NCBI GenBank assembly: GCA_946803715.1
Contig: CAMPET010000005.1
Span: 232,735-296,734 of the forward strand
Source of the DNA: Beroe ovata
Taxonomy: Eukaryota > Ctenophora > Nuda > Beroida > Beroidae
Direction of reading: 5' to 3'
DNA length: 64,000 nucleotides
This document shows, in pieces, positions 23,089-34,400 of the stretch (the first letter of the stretch is position 1; each line of letters starts with the position of its first letter). A program made the position numbers and the translations under genes. The notes below the pieces were generated by a model, which saw only the letters and a program-made list of their open reading frames with translations, did no database searches and was not told where the DNA came from.

Positions 23089-24402
23089 TCATTTCCTGAA
23101 CTTCCCCGAGTGTTTTATCCTAAACAAATGCTCATTGAGAGAGAATAGACTCTTGCACGAGTGGATGTGGAGATTAATCGCGTTGTAAATCTTCCTCACA
23201 AGCTCTGTATCCTGGAGGAGGGAAGAGAAGAACACCTCCACCAGCACGTTACACCATTCTGTCACACGAGCGAGGGAGGTTGAGGAGGGATGGAGGAGTT
23301 TCTCATGGAGGAAAGTGAGGAGAACTTTAGCTTGAGTCGGAGAGACGGGTTTCAGTGATCGTTTCATCACTCCCATCTCGAATGGGAGGGACAGAATCAG
23401 GGAGAGGGTGGCGTCTAAATCCTGTCTATCTTTCCCATCAACACCCTCTGGCCCTGAATACGCCGGGTCGGATAGAATGATAGAGAGGATTTCAGCGATC
23501 TGTCGTTCTCTCACCGACTTGGAATGAGAAACGAGAACTTGCAAGAGAGGCGTGTCTCGTTTTTCTAGAAGCTTGAGGATCAAATCTTTCGTCAAACCAG
23601 ATTTGAGTTGTTTGGTTTTCACAAGCTTGGTGACAATCTCTGTATTCCACACAGGAGTGTTTTCCAACATCAACCTAACCACCTCGTTGATGAAATGTAC
23701 CGAATGTCGGGTTTTAGGCAGTGTGTCCTCTGTCAGTGGTCGTTTTGTGCCAGCTGAGAGCTGCGATGTTTTGGTTTTCTTGCAGACCTTGTGTCTCTTG
23801 CTCTTCTTCACTAACTTTGTCATTGCCGAGTGCTTACCAGAGGAGCTGGCCTGAATCTCAGATACCCTGCAGAACGGGTATTGGCACTGGATATCAGATG
23901 ATTTTTCCTCAAAACTTGTGAAACACTCAACGAATTTCCGCTTCGACTTGAGAACCTTAGCCGAACTCAACGTTTCGATAGTCTTGCACTCAAGTTCCGA
24001 GTAACATTTACACATCTCCGCATTCTTCTTCCTGACCTTCTTCTTGTGTGACCAAACACACTTCATGCCGCTCTCCGGAGCAACCTGCTGACTCCGGCAA
24101 CCGATTACGTTGCTTAGCAACTCGCTGTTGTTAGGGTCGTCAAGGTCAGACAAAATGTTACCCTCGTCCACAACAGGTTTTGTCTCCGTACTCTGCTCCT
24201 TCACCATATCAACTTCAGGGGGTAGCATGAAGTTTTCATCAAGAGTGGTTGATTCGGGGACCTCTGATTTGCAGTTTTGGTGCTTCCTCCTTTTCACCGA
24301 CTGTTTGATGATATCATTTTCCTTTTCTTCCAACACTATGGTCTTGCTTTTCTTCCGTCCAGACTTTTTCAAGGCTTTACTAGCGACCAGATCAATCATC
24401 AT
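23089..24402 (-). CDS. Intronless 437-residue Lys-rich protein, weakly NOL11 C-terminus-like
   Basis: A long uninterrupted frame. Residues 1-240 are rich in Lys, Ser and Glu with many basic clusters (ALKKSGRKKSK, SVKRRKHQ, KKKVRKKN) typical of a nuclear or nucleolar protein, and hold scattered Cys. The C-terminal 190 residues look folded and helical, with LTKDLILKLLEKRDTPLLQVL and WCNVLVEVFFSSLLQDTELV. That arrangement faintly resembles the C-terminal helical domain of NOL11, a ribosome-biogenesis (t-UTP) factor, but from memory only. No beta-propeller precedes it, and the RMDN gene ends only 275 bp upstream. The ATG doublet at 24402 follows an in-frame TAG, although that TAG could also be an acceptor. 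It lacks introns while neighbouring genes have many. The function is not established. Confidence 0.7.
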   Translation of the reverse strand: MMIDLVASKALKKSGRKKSKTIVLEEKENDIIKQSVKRRKHQNCKSEVPESTTLDENFMLPPEVDMVKEQSTETKPVVDEGNILSDLDDPNNSELLSNVIGCRSQQVAPESGMKCVWSHKKKVRKKNAEMCKCYSELECKTIETLSSAKVLKSKRKFVECFTSFEEKSSDIQCQYPFCRVSEIQASSSGKHSAMTKLVKKSKRHKVCKKTKTSQLSAGTKRPLTEDTLPKTRHSVHFINEVVRLMLENTPVWNTEIVTKLVKTKQLKSGLTKDLILKLLEKRDTPLLQVLVSHSKSVRERQIAEILSIILSDPAYSGPEGVDGKDRQDLDATLSLILSLPFEMGVMKRSLKPVSPTQAKVLLTFLHEKLLHPSSTSLARVTEWCNVLVEVFFSSLLQDTELVRKIYNAINLHIHSCKSLFSLNEHLFRIKHSGKFRK

Positions 24403-24676
24403 GTCATTCTTCCTGACCTATGTTCAGGAATAGAGTGGTGAGTGTTTGAAAAAGCGGGCAACAAACAGGGACAATTTCATTGTGATCAAAACATCGCATA
24501 TGAAAGTTTCATGACTTAAACTGAAGAATGACAAACCAAAACATTATAATTTACACATTCACACATTTGAAACACCGAACCACCATATCGTGAGAGGGTA
24601 GGATCCTTACAGTTACAACTCATTTCTTGAACTACCCAATCACATAACTTCTAGTAGGTCATGTTGCATTTCACGG

Positions 24677-25814
24677 TCATCTCAGCTGTTTTCTGAACTT
24701 AGCTGCTTCCTCAAGCGCCTCTCCATCATCTGCTGTTGAACAGGGGAACTCCATTGCCATAGCAACGTACTTCTTCGCCTTATCAACGTCACCCATCCTG
24801 TGGATAAGAGATAGCGATTAAAATCTACAGTAATAAACTAATCAGATCTCTTGATCAATCAGCAATCACTTACATGATTGATCAACATAGCCATGATCAT
24901 CATTAAACGTATCAACTCACGAGTGATATATTTTTGCCAGGAGTAACAGATTTCTGACTGACGGCCGCACTTCCTGTGCTTTCCACGCCCAGTTCAAGGC
25001 CACCTGACTGTCCCCCTCTGGTACACCACCCCACCACGAGAATGCCATTCTCTGAAGTGCTCCTATCTGAGCCACCTCATAGTGCCATATTGCGAGGAGT
25101 TGAGCCGCCCTCCCGTTATAGGGGTCTAGTTCCAGAGCTCGCTCAAGCAGGGACTTCATCTCCTTGATACCGGCTATCTGTTTACCAATGGATCCAGCAA
25201 GCTGACACTGAGCTTTACACAACACTGCCTTCATGAGATACACATTGGATATGGTATCGTCTAGCAGGATCGCCCTGTCCACCATCTCCATACACTCCTC
25301 TACTCGTCGTGCCTGGAACCCGCCCGTCGCGAACCTGACTCTCTTGTTCCACTCCCATTCCACACGAGCTCGTCTCCATAGCAACTCTGCGTGGTCTAGA
25401 TTCGCGTAGTAGTGCAGTCCGGAACGGAGCTCATCTAGATTCCCCGAGTCGTAGAGATGGTCCATCACCTCGTATTGGTCTGGGGTCGGTGGATCCACGG
25501 TGGTTGAGGAGGGGGAGGATGCTGGGGGGGGGAGAGAATATTTAGTGAGATTTTTCACGCCCCACTTTCACAAGTCCCTCTTTGGGGGTCAGTCAAATCA
25601 ACAGTTTTCGTTCTCTTATTGAAAAACACTCATGATATTAGCTCTACCTGCTACAAGACCAGCAGCCGTCACAGCAGCCACTCCTCCTAGAAAATTGAGC
25701 CGCCCCCCTGCTTTGCTGCCACCATAAGACTGACTGTGGTCGTAGTGATAATTATGGTCGTAGTGATAATTGTGGTTTACACAGGGAGCCTGGTCTGACT
25801 TAGCAGAGGATATC
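24677..25814 (-). CDS. RMDN-like protein, copy B (first exon missing)
   Basis: Three in-phase exons are visible: 25814-25648, 25521-24921 and 24797-24677, with the stop at 24677. The first encodes a His/Tyr-rich repeat (NYHYDHNYHYDH) and a hydrophobic helix (LNFLGGVAAVTAAGLVA) that could anchor the protein. The main exon has the RMDN motifs LLWRRARVEWEW, LLERALELDPYNG, LLAIWHYEVAQIGALQRM and WWGGVPEGDSQVALNWAWKAQEV, which form TPR-like helices. The last exon ends AAKFRKQLR. RMDN proteins associate with microtubules and with membranes at organelle contacts. Its exon phases equal those of copy A, which lies 0.5 kb upstream in the same orientation. The start codon is not seen; it must be in an exon above 25814. 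Confidence 0.82.
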
Positions 25815-26267
25815 CTGAGGAAGAATGAGTCACAACTGATGTTTGGGACGTATTGGATGGTGCTGGATTAGGAGTTGTTTCCAAATATTATCGTACACTT
25901 ACAGAGTACACACTCTTTTGTTGGCTATCCGTCTCAACATTTAACTTAAACCTACTGGATATGGGGTGGTCATGCTAAGCTTAGGTCACAGATTGAATTG
26001 CCAAATACTGAAGACCAATGAGTCTCACATTGAACAAGTCATGAAAGAGGACTTCTTCTGACATTATAGCAGTACAAATATGGAAGTCACCTGAAGGCGA
26101 TTTTTAAAAACTGACATCTTCAGATTTAAGGACCTAGTCTAATATCTGAACAACTAAACATCTATAGTTAACCATATGTCAAACATCAAAACAATATCAC
26201 AAACATAGAAAACAAAATCGACAGTCGAAACCCCTACAGTCGAAATCTCTATACTGTCACGTGACAG

Positions 26268-27667
26268 TCACATGAGGACAACAAATTGTTTTTTGTACAG
26301 TTTCTCTGCCTCCTCAAGGATCAGATGATCGTCTTGTATTGTGGGGGTTTGTTGCAGGGTCAGTTCCAGGTACTTTTTACAGTTCATCCGGTCACCCAAC
26401 CTGGAAACAAATTATATATCGTTGTGGTTCCTGCAAAGATGGTATCAATATGATTTGCATGAAATTTTCGAGATTTGAAGTTAGCATTTCTCGAGAGGAA
26501 ACAATATATTTACTTCCCACCAGTATCACAACTCACGCGAGGTAAGCTCTGGCGATGAGGAATAGATTCCTCACCCACGCCCCCGGAGCAACTTCCTCCG
26601 CCCTCAGGAAGAATTCCAGTGCCTCCTCATAACTAGTTTCCGGGACACTTCCCAGGAAAGTGGCAGCGAATTTGCGCTGTATCCAGTTTAACTCCTGCAG
26701 CTCCATATGCCACACCCCGAGGAGCGTACACACGGTACCGTCACGGGGGTTGAGTTCCAGAGCCCGCTCCAGATGGTATTTCATCGTGGGGAGGTTTCCA
26801 AACTGCTCCTTCATGCCCAACTTCTCGCTGTACCCATTGGAGATGATCGCTTTCCACCGGTGGGTGTTTGCATTTCCCTCATTGAGATCCAGTGCTCGGT
26901 CCAGGAGATCGAGAGCTGCTTTGAGTCGGGTCGTGGCGTCCTTTCCGCCGGCCATGCCGAGCTGTTTAACAACTTCCCACTCTGCCCTGGCTCGCCGCCA
27001 GAGCACCTCATCGTTGTTGAGGTCCGAGTATCTGTGGGTGGGGGAAGGAGATATTCTTAATTTCAGCTATCGTGAAATGAATCTCAGTGTAACTATAATC
27101 ACACTTTCTGCTGATACGCAGGACCGATATTCAAAACTCGCGTTCTCGCTAAACACTCCTCCCACTCTCTCTCTCTTTCTCACACTCTCTCTCTCTGGGA
27201 GTTTACCGGTTGAGTGAGAGTGACAGATCATTGAACTCCTCCTTGTCGTATAGACTATCCAAATACCGCAACACTTGCGGAGGCGGAGGCGGGTCCGAGT
27301 CGGGTATCCCTGTGTTCTCACCGGGTGTCACATCCTCGCTTGTCGAGTCATCGTCAACCGAACCTGATAGCGGGTGGTAGGGAGGGTTAGATCTCCCCGG
27401 ATAATCTGAGATAAAACTCAGCATTTGATAAAGTGGTTTTAATTATAAATTCAAATCTTTAATATATCCGTCTAGAAGATAATTTTAAAAGTCTTATTTC
27501 TAAAATATTTCTAAAAGTTATCTAGTTCACCTGCCACGATGATGCTCGATACTGCAACGCTGCACAGATAAACAGATCGTTCTGAGTTGTCATGTGTACT
27601 GTTGTGTTGGTATGATCTCTCGATAGTGGGCGGGGTCCGCTTTCTACCTCTGGAGCATGACGGTAAC
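26268..27667 (-). CDS. RMDN-like protein, copy A (first exon missing)
   Basis: Exons 27667-27531, 27405-27207, 27031-26537 and 26400-26268 join in phase. The first carries a hydrophobic segment (VYLCSVAVSSIIVA) preceded by a basic stretch, in the position of the N-terminal anchor of RMDN proteins. A Pro/Asp/Ser linker with PPPPP follows. The core shows LWRRARAEWEV, LDLLDRALDLNEGNA, YHLERALELNPRDG and LLGVWHMELQELNWIQRKFAATFLG, and the end holds EEAEKLYKKQ. Family knowledge: cytosolic or outer-membrane proteins with TPR-like helices linked to microtubules and lipid exchange sites. An upstream first exon is not identified. With copy B this is a tandem duplicate, strongly diverged in sequence but not in intron position or phase. 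Confidence 0.82.
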
Positions 27668-27699
27668 CTGAAATAGAGATGGAATAAGGACAAGTGGAA

Positions 27700-28550
27700 C
27701 TGTGCATGTACAATGTACATGTGCATGTACATGTACAATGTACATGTGCATTGTGCAATTACAATGTACATGAGCCTCACTTAACTACTATAAAATAATG
27801 CTGTTGTTTTTGCGTATGTTGGATACAGCAATTGTATCGGTTTGCGTTTAACTTATGAGACTGATGACAGTTGGTGAAGTGATATCATGATATCACTTCA
27901 CCAAGTTAAACTGACATTGTCATCAGTGATGACATGCCGCTGAGTACATTTCCACGAACATCAACACAACAGTTCCAGTAACCTGATACGTATTTACACA
28001 CAGGATTTATTCATTACCCCTCATTAGTAGTGTGAGCAATTCGCAGTTGTGTATGTCTGTGGAATGTAAATTATTCTCATTTCCTTTTGTTTCACATAGC
28101 TACTCCGCTGAATGAATCAGCACTGTCTTAAATGTATATTGTACAATGTACTACACAGCGCATAAACCGTTTACATTGTGCAATGTATATCATTGTATAC
28201 TGTATAGTGTATACATTTCACAATTGTACCAAACCTTCTCTACAGTAAGTAAGCGACATATAAATAGGATAATTGACTCCAAAATGCTGTTGCATAATGC
28301 ACGTCTTCAGTGTATGACATTGTGCTTTATGCGTGCCCACTGTAACAGATGCTTTTTGTATACTTGTTGTCTCGTTGTAAACAAACATACACAAATTCTG
28401 TACTTCCACAATCTCTGTTTTACTATAGCCAGGTTCTTAGTTTCTTTGAGTATTCAGTAGCAATATACACGGCGAACTTGTACAATAAATCAATAAAGAT
28501 GATGTGGTATTTCATTCACCTATCCTTTATTCGCGTTTCTTAATATATTC
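27700..28550. other. AT-rich intergenic with GTACAATGTACA motifs
   Basis: No gene is supported. Self-complementary motifs such as TGTACATGTACA and GTACAATGTAC recur at 27713-27775 and near 28140-28215, apparently scattered relatives of the minisatellite that begins at 28551. Confidence 0.6.
27871..27904. repeat. 34-bp perfect palindrome
   Basis: The sequence from TTGGTGAAGTGATATCA to its mirror TGATATCACTTCACCAA is exactly self-complementary without a loop. Its flanks (ACTGATGACA on the left, TGTCATCAGT on the right) are also complementary but interrupted by an insertion on the right. Confidence 0.95.
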
Positions 28551-28834
28551 TGTATACTATACAATGCACAGTGTGCACGCTGTATACTATACAATGTACA
28601 GTGTACACGATGTATACTATACAATGTACAGTGTACACGCTGTATATTATACCATGTACAGTGTACACGCTGTATATTATACAATGCACAGTGTACACGC
28701 TGTATACTAAACAATGTACAGTTTACACGCTGTATACTATACAATGTACAGTGTACACGCTGTATATTATACAATGCACAGTGTACACGCTGTATACTAT
28801 ACAATGTACAGTGTACACGCTGTATACTATACAA
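28551..28834. repeat. 30-bp minisatellite, 9.5 copies
   Basis: Unit TGTATACTATACAATGTACAG followed by TGTACACGC, repeated nine times plus 14 bp with few changes. Each half is nearly self-complementary. Because the unit is ten codons long without stops, both strands carry long repetitive open frames; these are not genes. Confidence 0.97.
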
Positions 28835-29369
28835 GCCTCATGATATATCACAAAGCAGGAGAGAGAACACCACTATACGTACCGTATATTCTCTCCGTGT
28901 GTATACCTTGCGAAATACACAATATTGCGTATTCCTTGTATATAGCACTGCCTCCCATTCTCTATCCTTTGACACTAGAAGATGAATACATTCTGTGATG
29001 TATATCATAGCAAGCGGCGTGACTTTCTCTTTATTACTCGTTCGTGTATATTATATGATTTCTTTCATATCAAATCTCATTTCTTTGACCTTTGAATAAT
29101 CATAAAACTACATTGATTTCTCGTCGAACCCCGCCCCTAAGTGACAATTGCGTCCAAATATGTCACAGAGGAACAGTTTTTTTGCATCTTTTATGTTTCG
29201 CAATTCTTACGTCAGAGCCATAGAGCCATTATTGAATTTTGAGAAAAGGGTACTGTAGCCTCAAACATACCTACAGCGTTTCCCTTTTTGAGCTACTTTC
29301 ACAGAACTGGATTAGTCCGAGGAGCAATTTCATAAACCATGCCCCTCAGAGCCACAACATGACATAACA
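28835..29369. other. Promoter-side intergenic region of the PPxY gene
   Basis: No coding signal. It lies immediately upstream of the plus-strand gene starting at 29370 and presumably holds its promoter, but I recognise no specific site. Confidence 0.45.
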
Positions 29370-30164
29370 ATGTCGGAGACGAACCGGTACCCGCCCACGT
29401 CAGCGCAGATACTGGGAGATGAGGGCCCCACTTCAAGTGGGCCCGCCCAAACTAGACGGCCCACACCAGGAGGGGAAGTTGGGGCCCCACCAGCATACGA
29501 CGATGCTGTAGGGCCGGGGACAGCGAACCGACAGATCAGTGAGTGGATACTGCATTCAACGATTTTACATTTATATTTTCCTGACTTATCATAATGATTG
29601 ATTCTAATCTGTCGCCCAGGTAAGCCAGCTCGGCCAGCGCCACCCTACACACCACACAAACCTAACACGATGTACACCGGCTACGCACCAACTTCCTATC
29701 CATCCAGCAACACCTACCCTAGCAACACGTATCCTAGCAACACGTATCCTAGCAACACGAGTACCACGTACCCTCCTGGTACCACGTACTACTACGACCA
29801 GGGCAGGAGCATATGCCTCGCTCCCACGCCCCAACCCGCCGGTCCCAGCCTGCAAACCCACCCTACCCTTGTTGCGGGCCAGTGTCACAAGCTGGAGATG
29901 TGGCTTGCCAGCAAAACTGGCATGAGATCCAGTCTCGTGACGCTCATTATGGGAGTGCTGCTGGCCATAGTGTGTGCTATTGTCGGATCCTCCTTCCTCA
30001 CTGCTATATTTGTGATAGCGGCCATGCTGGCCCTAGCCATGCTCCTCTGGTCCGTCACATTACAGCGGCAGAGGAGTAAAATGCTTGCGGCGGAGGAAGC
30101 GAGGAGTCAGGTGAACAGAGTTCAGATTAGGGAGATGGGCGAATCGGGGGCGACACCAACATGA
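29370..30164 (+). CDS. Pro-rich protein with PPxY motifs and two C-terminal membrane helices
   Basis: Two exons, 29370-29538 and 29620-30164, join in phase across an 81-bp intron (donor GTGAGT, acceptor CGCCCAG). The product is about 237 residues. The N-terminal half is Pro/Gly/Tyr-rich and has PPAY (in GAPPAYDDAVG) and APPYTP, which are WW-domain ligand motifs. A SNTYP pentapeptide is repeated about four times. Two adjacent hydrophobic helices follow (SLVTLIMGVLLAIVCAIVG and FLTAIFVIAAMLALAMLLW), then a basic tail rich in Arg/Gln/Glu. The arrangement resembles small membrane adaptors that recruit HECT (NEDD4-type) ligases, but I do not recognise a named family. No signal peptide is present, so both ends are probably cytosolic with a short extracellular or lumenal hairpin. 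Confidence 0.8.
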
Positions 30165-31451
30165 ACCTGTTGGCCGTGACCACGCCCACTTGAGCCCAGG
30201 ACGAGGCCACGCCCATATGACTAGGGAAGTTGAAAGGTGGCCAGTGTTTGCGCGCCTATGGATAAGTCAAGGGACTGACGAAAATATTGTTGAAGAAATT
30301 CAAACTGAGTGTAGCTTTCTCTGTATGAATTATTGTTTCAAAATAGTTTTGCTGAACAAGTTTGAGCGAACAGTCAATGATTTTGTATAAAATAATCGCT
30401 ATTTCTACTCACAGCTGACAGAATCTTTTACTACTCCTGAAACTTGCTCCAAGAAGCATTTCTCATTCTACCTGTACAGTGATACGTAGTGGTTAGATTA
30501 TAAGATTGAATTGAGCTACAATGAAAAATTACGTGTCACAAAGACGAAGATGCAAAACAAAAAGTAATATTTTGTATCATATAAATTTGAGGAAATGGAC
30601 AATTTTGAATCTCATTAACGAACATCATGAAATTGCATATCATATAAACTGTGCTTCGGAAAAGGCTGGACTCACGCGTGACGAATTATCACTTTTTCCA
30701 CCATCTCTCGCCTGCTTCACCAAAACGATAGACACGAGTATAAACTCTAAGTAATATATTCACTGCTAAGTGTAAGTTAATTCGTCAAGATATCATCATC
30801 CAATCAACACAATCACACATCAAATACCCCAAATAATCCCGTGTATATCCGTAGAAATACCATCCAATAACCAATTATACCAACCAATAATCATGCACAT
30901 CCAGCCAAAATACCGCCAAATGAATAAGTGTCAATCACTCAAGTTCACTTGGTAGTAGTGTCCCTTTAATGCTATGCAGTAATTATTCCAAAGTAAAGAA
31001 ATCAGTGATATATATGTACAATAACATATTAATTTGATTGCATGGGAGTTGGTATCAACAATTTCAATCATAAATTCAAACTTAAAAGTTACAAAATCAA
31101 AGAAGTTCAATAGTCTACCTACTCGAAAGAATATGAAAACTCGAATTTCCTCTCTAGATTCAACTGAAGGACCCATAATTCTAACACACGCACATGTCAC
31201 AACGACCTAACATTTACGAGATACAAATGTTTCGATAAGATAGGATATTTTTTAAAGGAATCCAATCAATCAGAATTCGCAATTGATCTGGTTTTAGCAA
31301 TAGAAAATTTTTGTAAACATCTGAACAACCATCCTCTTAAATACAAAGTAAAAAAGTATAGGCCTACCTCTAACTTAGAGCCGCGCACAGCCCATGATGT
31401 TGTCATGGATACGTAGCCATCGTGACGTGACACCACTCTATGACAGTGCGG
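30165..31451. other. Intergenic between convergent genes, no gene seen
   Basis: AT-rich sequence between the 3' ends of the plus-strand PPxY gene and the minus-strand PPP4R1 gene. No supported exon or repeat array. Confidence 0.55.
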
Positions 31452-34400
31452 TCAGGAGTCATTCTCTGGGATCGGTGTCACGTGGGTCGCGTAGTGCTTC
31501 ACGTCATGGTCTGTGTCACTCTGTAATCGCTTCAAACAGTCGGTCACTTCCGCGTTATCTATCTTATCTGTCAAAGTTAGAGTGATTTTAACTTGTGAAT
31601 CTTCTGAAAGACTCTTGAAAATATCACCGTTCCCTCAAAAAGATTCATTTCACATCGTCATCTTCTTCTCACAGTTTCTAGTTATAAAGCACACATATAA
31701 CGCTGACCCACCCTGTAGGAGAAGAAGACACTGGCCGACCCACAGTCTGACATTGGGCGTCCTATCCCCTGCTAAACGAAGTAACTTATCCAGGAACGAA
31801 GTTTCCACGATGTTGTGATGGTCGTGTCGGATAAGTTCCAGACATATCAGTGCGTAGCTGCGCGGGGAGAGGAAAACGTGTGATCTTAAAGATGTGGTGA
31901 TGATAGGGGTGCGGAGATACCCTCCCCTCCTAATGTTGAAAGTTGCATCCATGTGGTGATCGTGATACCTCTGTCGGAAAGTACATTTGTTGGAATCGGC
32001 AAACTTCTCCCGGACAAGGTCACATGTTTCGTTATAGTACTGCATCTCTGACTCAGACTTGTACCTTCCCAGTAACTTAGCCAGCTGAAACAAGCAATCT
32101 GTTGTGGGATTCCTGCTCAAGTTATCACAATGTTTATTAGGGAAGTATCCACACTGAACCAATATAATCAATAGGGGGTGACTCACAGCCCTGAAGCTAG
32201 CATATCTGACTTGGTATACATGATCCATGGTTAAATTCACCACAATGGGTTCTATGTGCTCGAACACCTCCTTGGTAGTGTACAGTGTACTCAAGTGTGC
32301 CAGTTGACTGCGTGTGTGGAGAAGGGGAATTTTCATCACAGAGAGGGAAAAAGATATGTAAAAGAAGAGGGATAAGTTCCAAGAGATTGGGGATGTTTCC
32401 CAGCAGCTCGGTCTATTACAATAGCAGTGCTTTTGATAGACTCACGAAGCAAATGTTTGGCGATATCTCCAGTTCTTCCTATCCTCGCACTTCTGGATCT
32501 CTTTCATCTGTTGAAGGAGCTCCTGTCTGTGTCTCGGTGAAACGTGCTGAAAAAATCATAGTAATTCATAAATTTAGTGAGGATCGAGCAATTTAAGATT
32601 CTCAGCAAGAAAATCGAGTAAAATTCGCATACCTGTAAAAACTTGGATAGGTTTTTAAGAAGCCCAATCTTCACAGAGTCAATATCGTAGATGAAGCTGT
32701 TGAAAGGATGAATGAGGTCTTGCTGTGTTAACTCGGGTCCAATAACATGAGCAATCTCGTGTAGAGAACAGGCCAAAGTTTGTCTGACATTCGACTGAGG
32801 ATGAATCGAGTTATCATAACCTAGAATTAAGTTAACCTAGAATAAAGTTAACCTAGAGTAAAGTTAACAAAAAGTCACAACTATATAGTTAGCATCCGCG
32901 ATGAGTTTTCACTACAAAATGGTTCAAACCATGGAAGGGGGCAGGTTTTCGGCTAGAGTCAGATAAGCATTCCTCAGAAGTTGCCAGGAATCTTTACCCA
33001 GTGTGTAGACCACACCAGGGAACGCGTATGCACAATGAGTCAGTATGTCGTCGTCTGCGCGTGGATTATTCTCGTCCAAATTACTCGCCATGTTGGTGTA
33101 ACAATCGATCAGTTCCCCTGGTACTGGTGACTGAAATGCGGGAAGACATTGCAAAGGTTTCAGGTCCCATGATTGGGACGAGGCGCCGATAGAAAACCTT
33201 ACTTTTCCAGCGTGCGCGCCCCGGTCGGTCGGTCGGTCGGTCCAACGCGCGCAAAACGGAGTGTTAGAGAAATTTGCAAGCAACAGAAACATGTCGCCGC
33301 GCGCTACGTCTATGAGCCAAAAAGTGGCAAATTTTCACGTGTCACATATTAGTTTCCCTATCTCATACTTCAACCTTTGATTTTGACCTGTTGGAGAGGA
33401 ACCTAAACAACTCAGAGTAGGTAGTGAATGACGCTAACGTCACCATAATGGTAGCCTTTCCGATGCAACAAGTTAAATTGGAATCCGAATGCATAGTAGT
33501 TACTGATCAGAAATTTCGAGGCTTCGCTCATTAACAGACGCAGTTGTTTTGAGTGAAACAACTATGGTTACGAAAGGTCAAATGACCTTCAAAAACATAT
33601 CCCACTTGTTCAAAAACTTTTCCCATGAATTTGGGAAAAGGTAAGTTCCGATCGACCAGATTTGAACTGGTGACCTAAGGATAACGGTGGTAGACCTCTA
33701 CAGTCCTCCGCTCTGCCAACTGAGCTACGATCGGGACACGAGCAGAGAAATTTTGTGAGTCATATTCCGTGACTTTTCAGTAAAAATAGAGGTAAGGGAT
33801 CGTTCAGCATAGGGTGCTGGGGTTAGGTTTGGGCCAAGGTTAGGGCTAGAGATAGGCGAAGGGCAATTGCATCAAATACTCACTGATACGTTCGGTGAGG
33901 TGAAACTTTCTGTGTCCATGTCTGATGAATCCTGTGTAATCAGGTTATTAATGAACAGCAATTGTAACAATGATTGTCAGGGAGGTTGGATATGAACAAT
34001 GTTCATCACTCTTTACTCACACTGGCTAGATCAAGAGTGTCGTCTTTTTGTGAGAAACTATACACCATTTCATTCTCATTTTCGTTTACCTGAGGAAAAC
34101 AAAAACCTTGTGTTTGCTTGGGACTTGAGAGAAATGTCCAAACCTCAAACACATTCTGGCTGTTTGCCAAGTCTGCATTCTATCAGTTCCTACTTATTAC
34201 AGGAATGTGTACATATGTTGCTGAAATATGTTCCTAGTATTCATATGGAGGATACGCTACTTCAGCACTGGCTATACTAAAGTGGTAATGCAAGTGACCC
34301 CTAATGCCTGATAAGTCCGAATGCCCAATACTTTCGGAATTCACGCTCAGACGTCGCAATACGTTGTTTGGTAGTATAGTGCGTGTATTCAACATGATGA

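Noticed and set aside
28504-28843. Repetitive open frames of about 70-105 codons on both strands
   Set aside because: They result from a 30-bp repeat without stop codons; composition follows the repeat in every frame.
29604-29888. Minus-strand Arg/Val frame opposite the PPxY gene
   Set aside because: Antisense of the SNTYP coding repeat; no start context or domain.
32342-32400. Leu-rich frame (ELLGNIPNLLELIPLLLH) as a PPP4R1 exon
   Set aside because: Neighbouring exons 32546-32446 and 32307-32187 join directly in phase and match the family; including this segment would break the frame.
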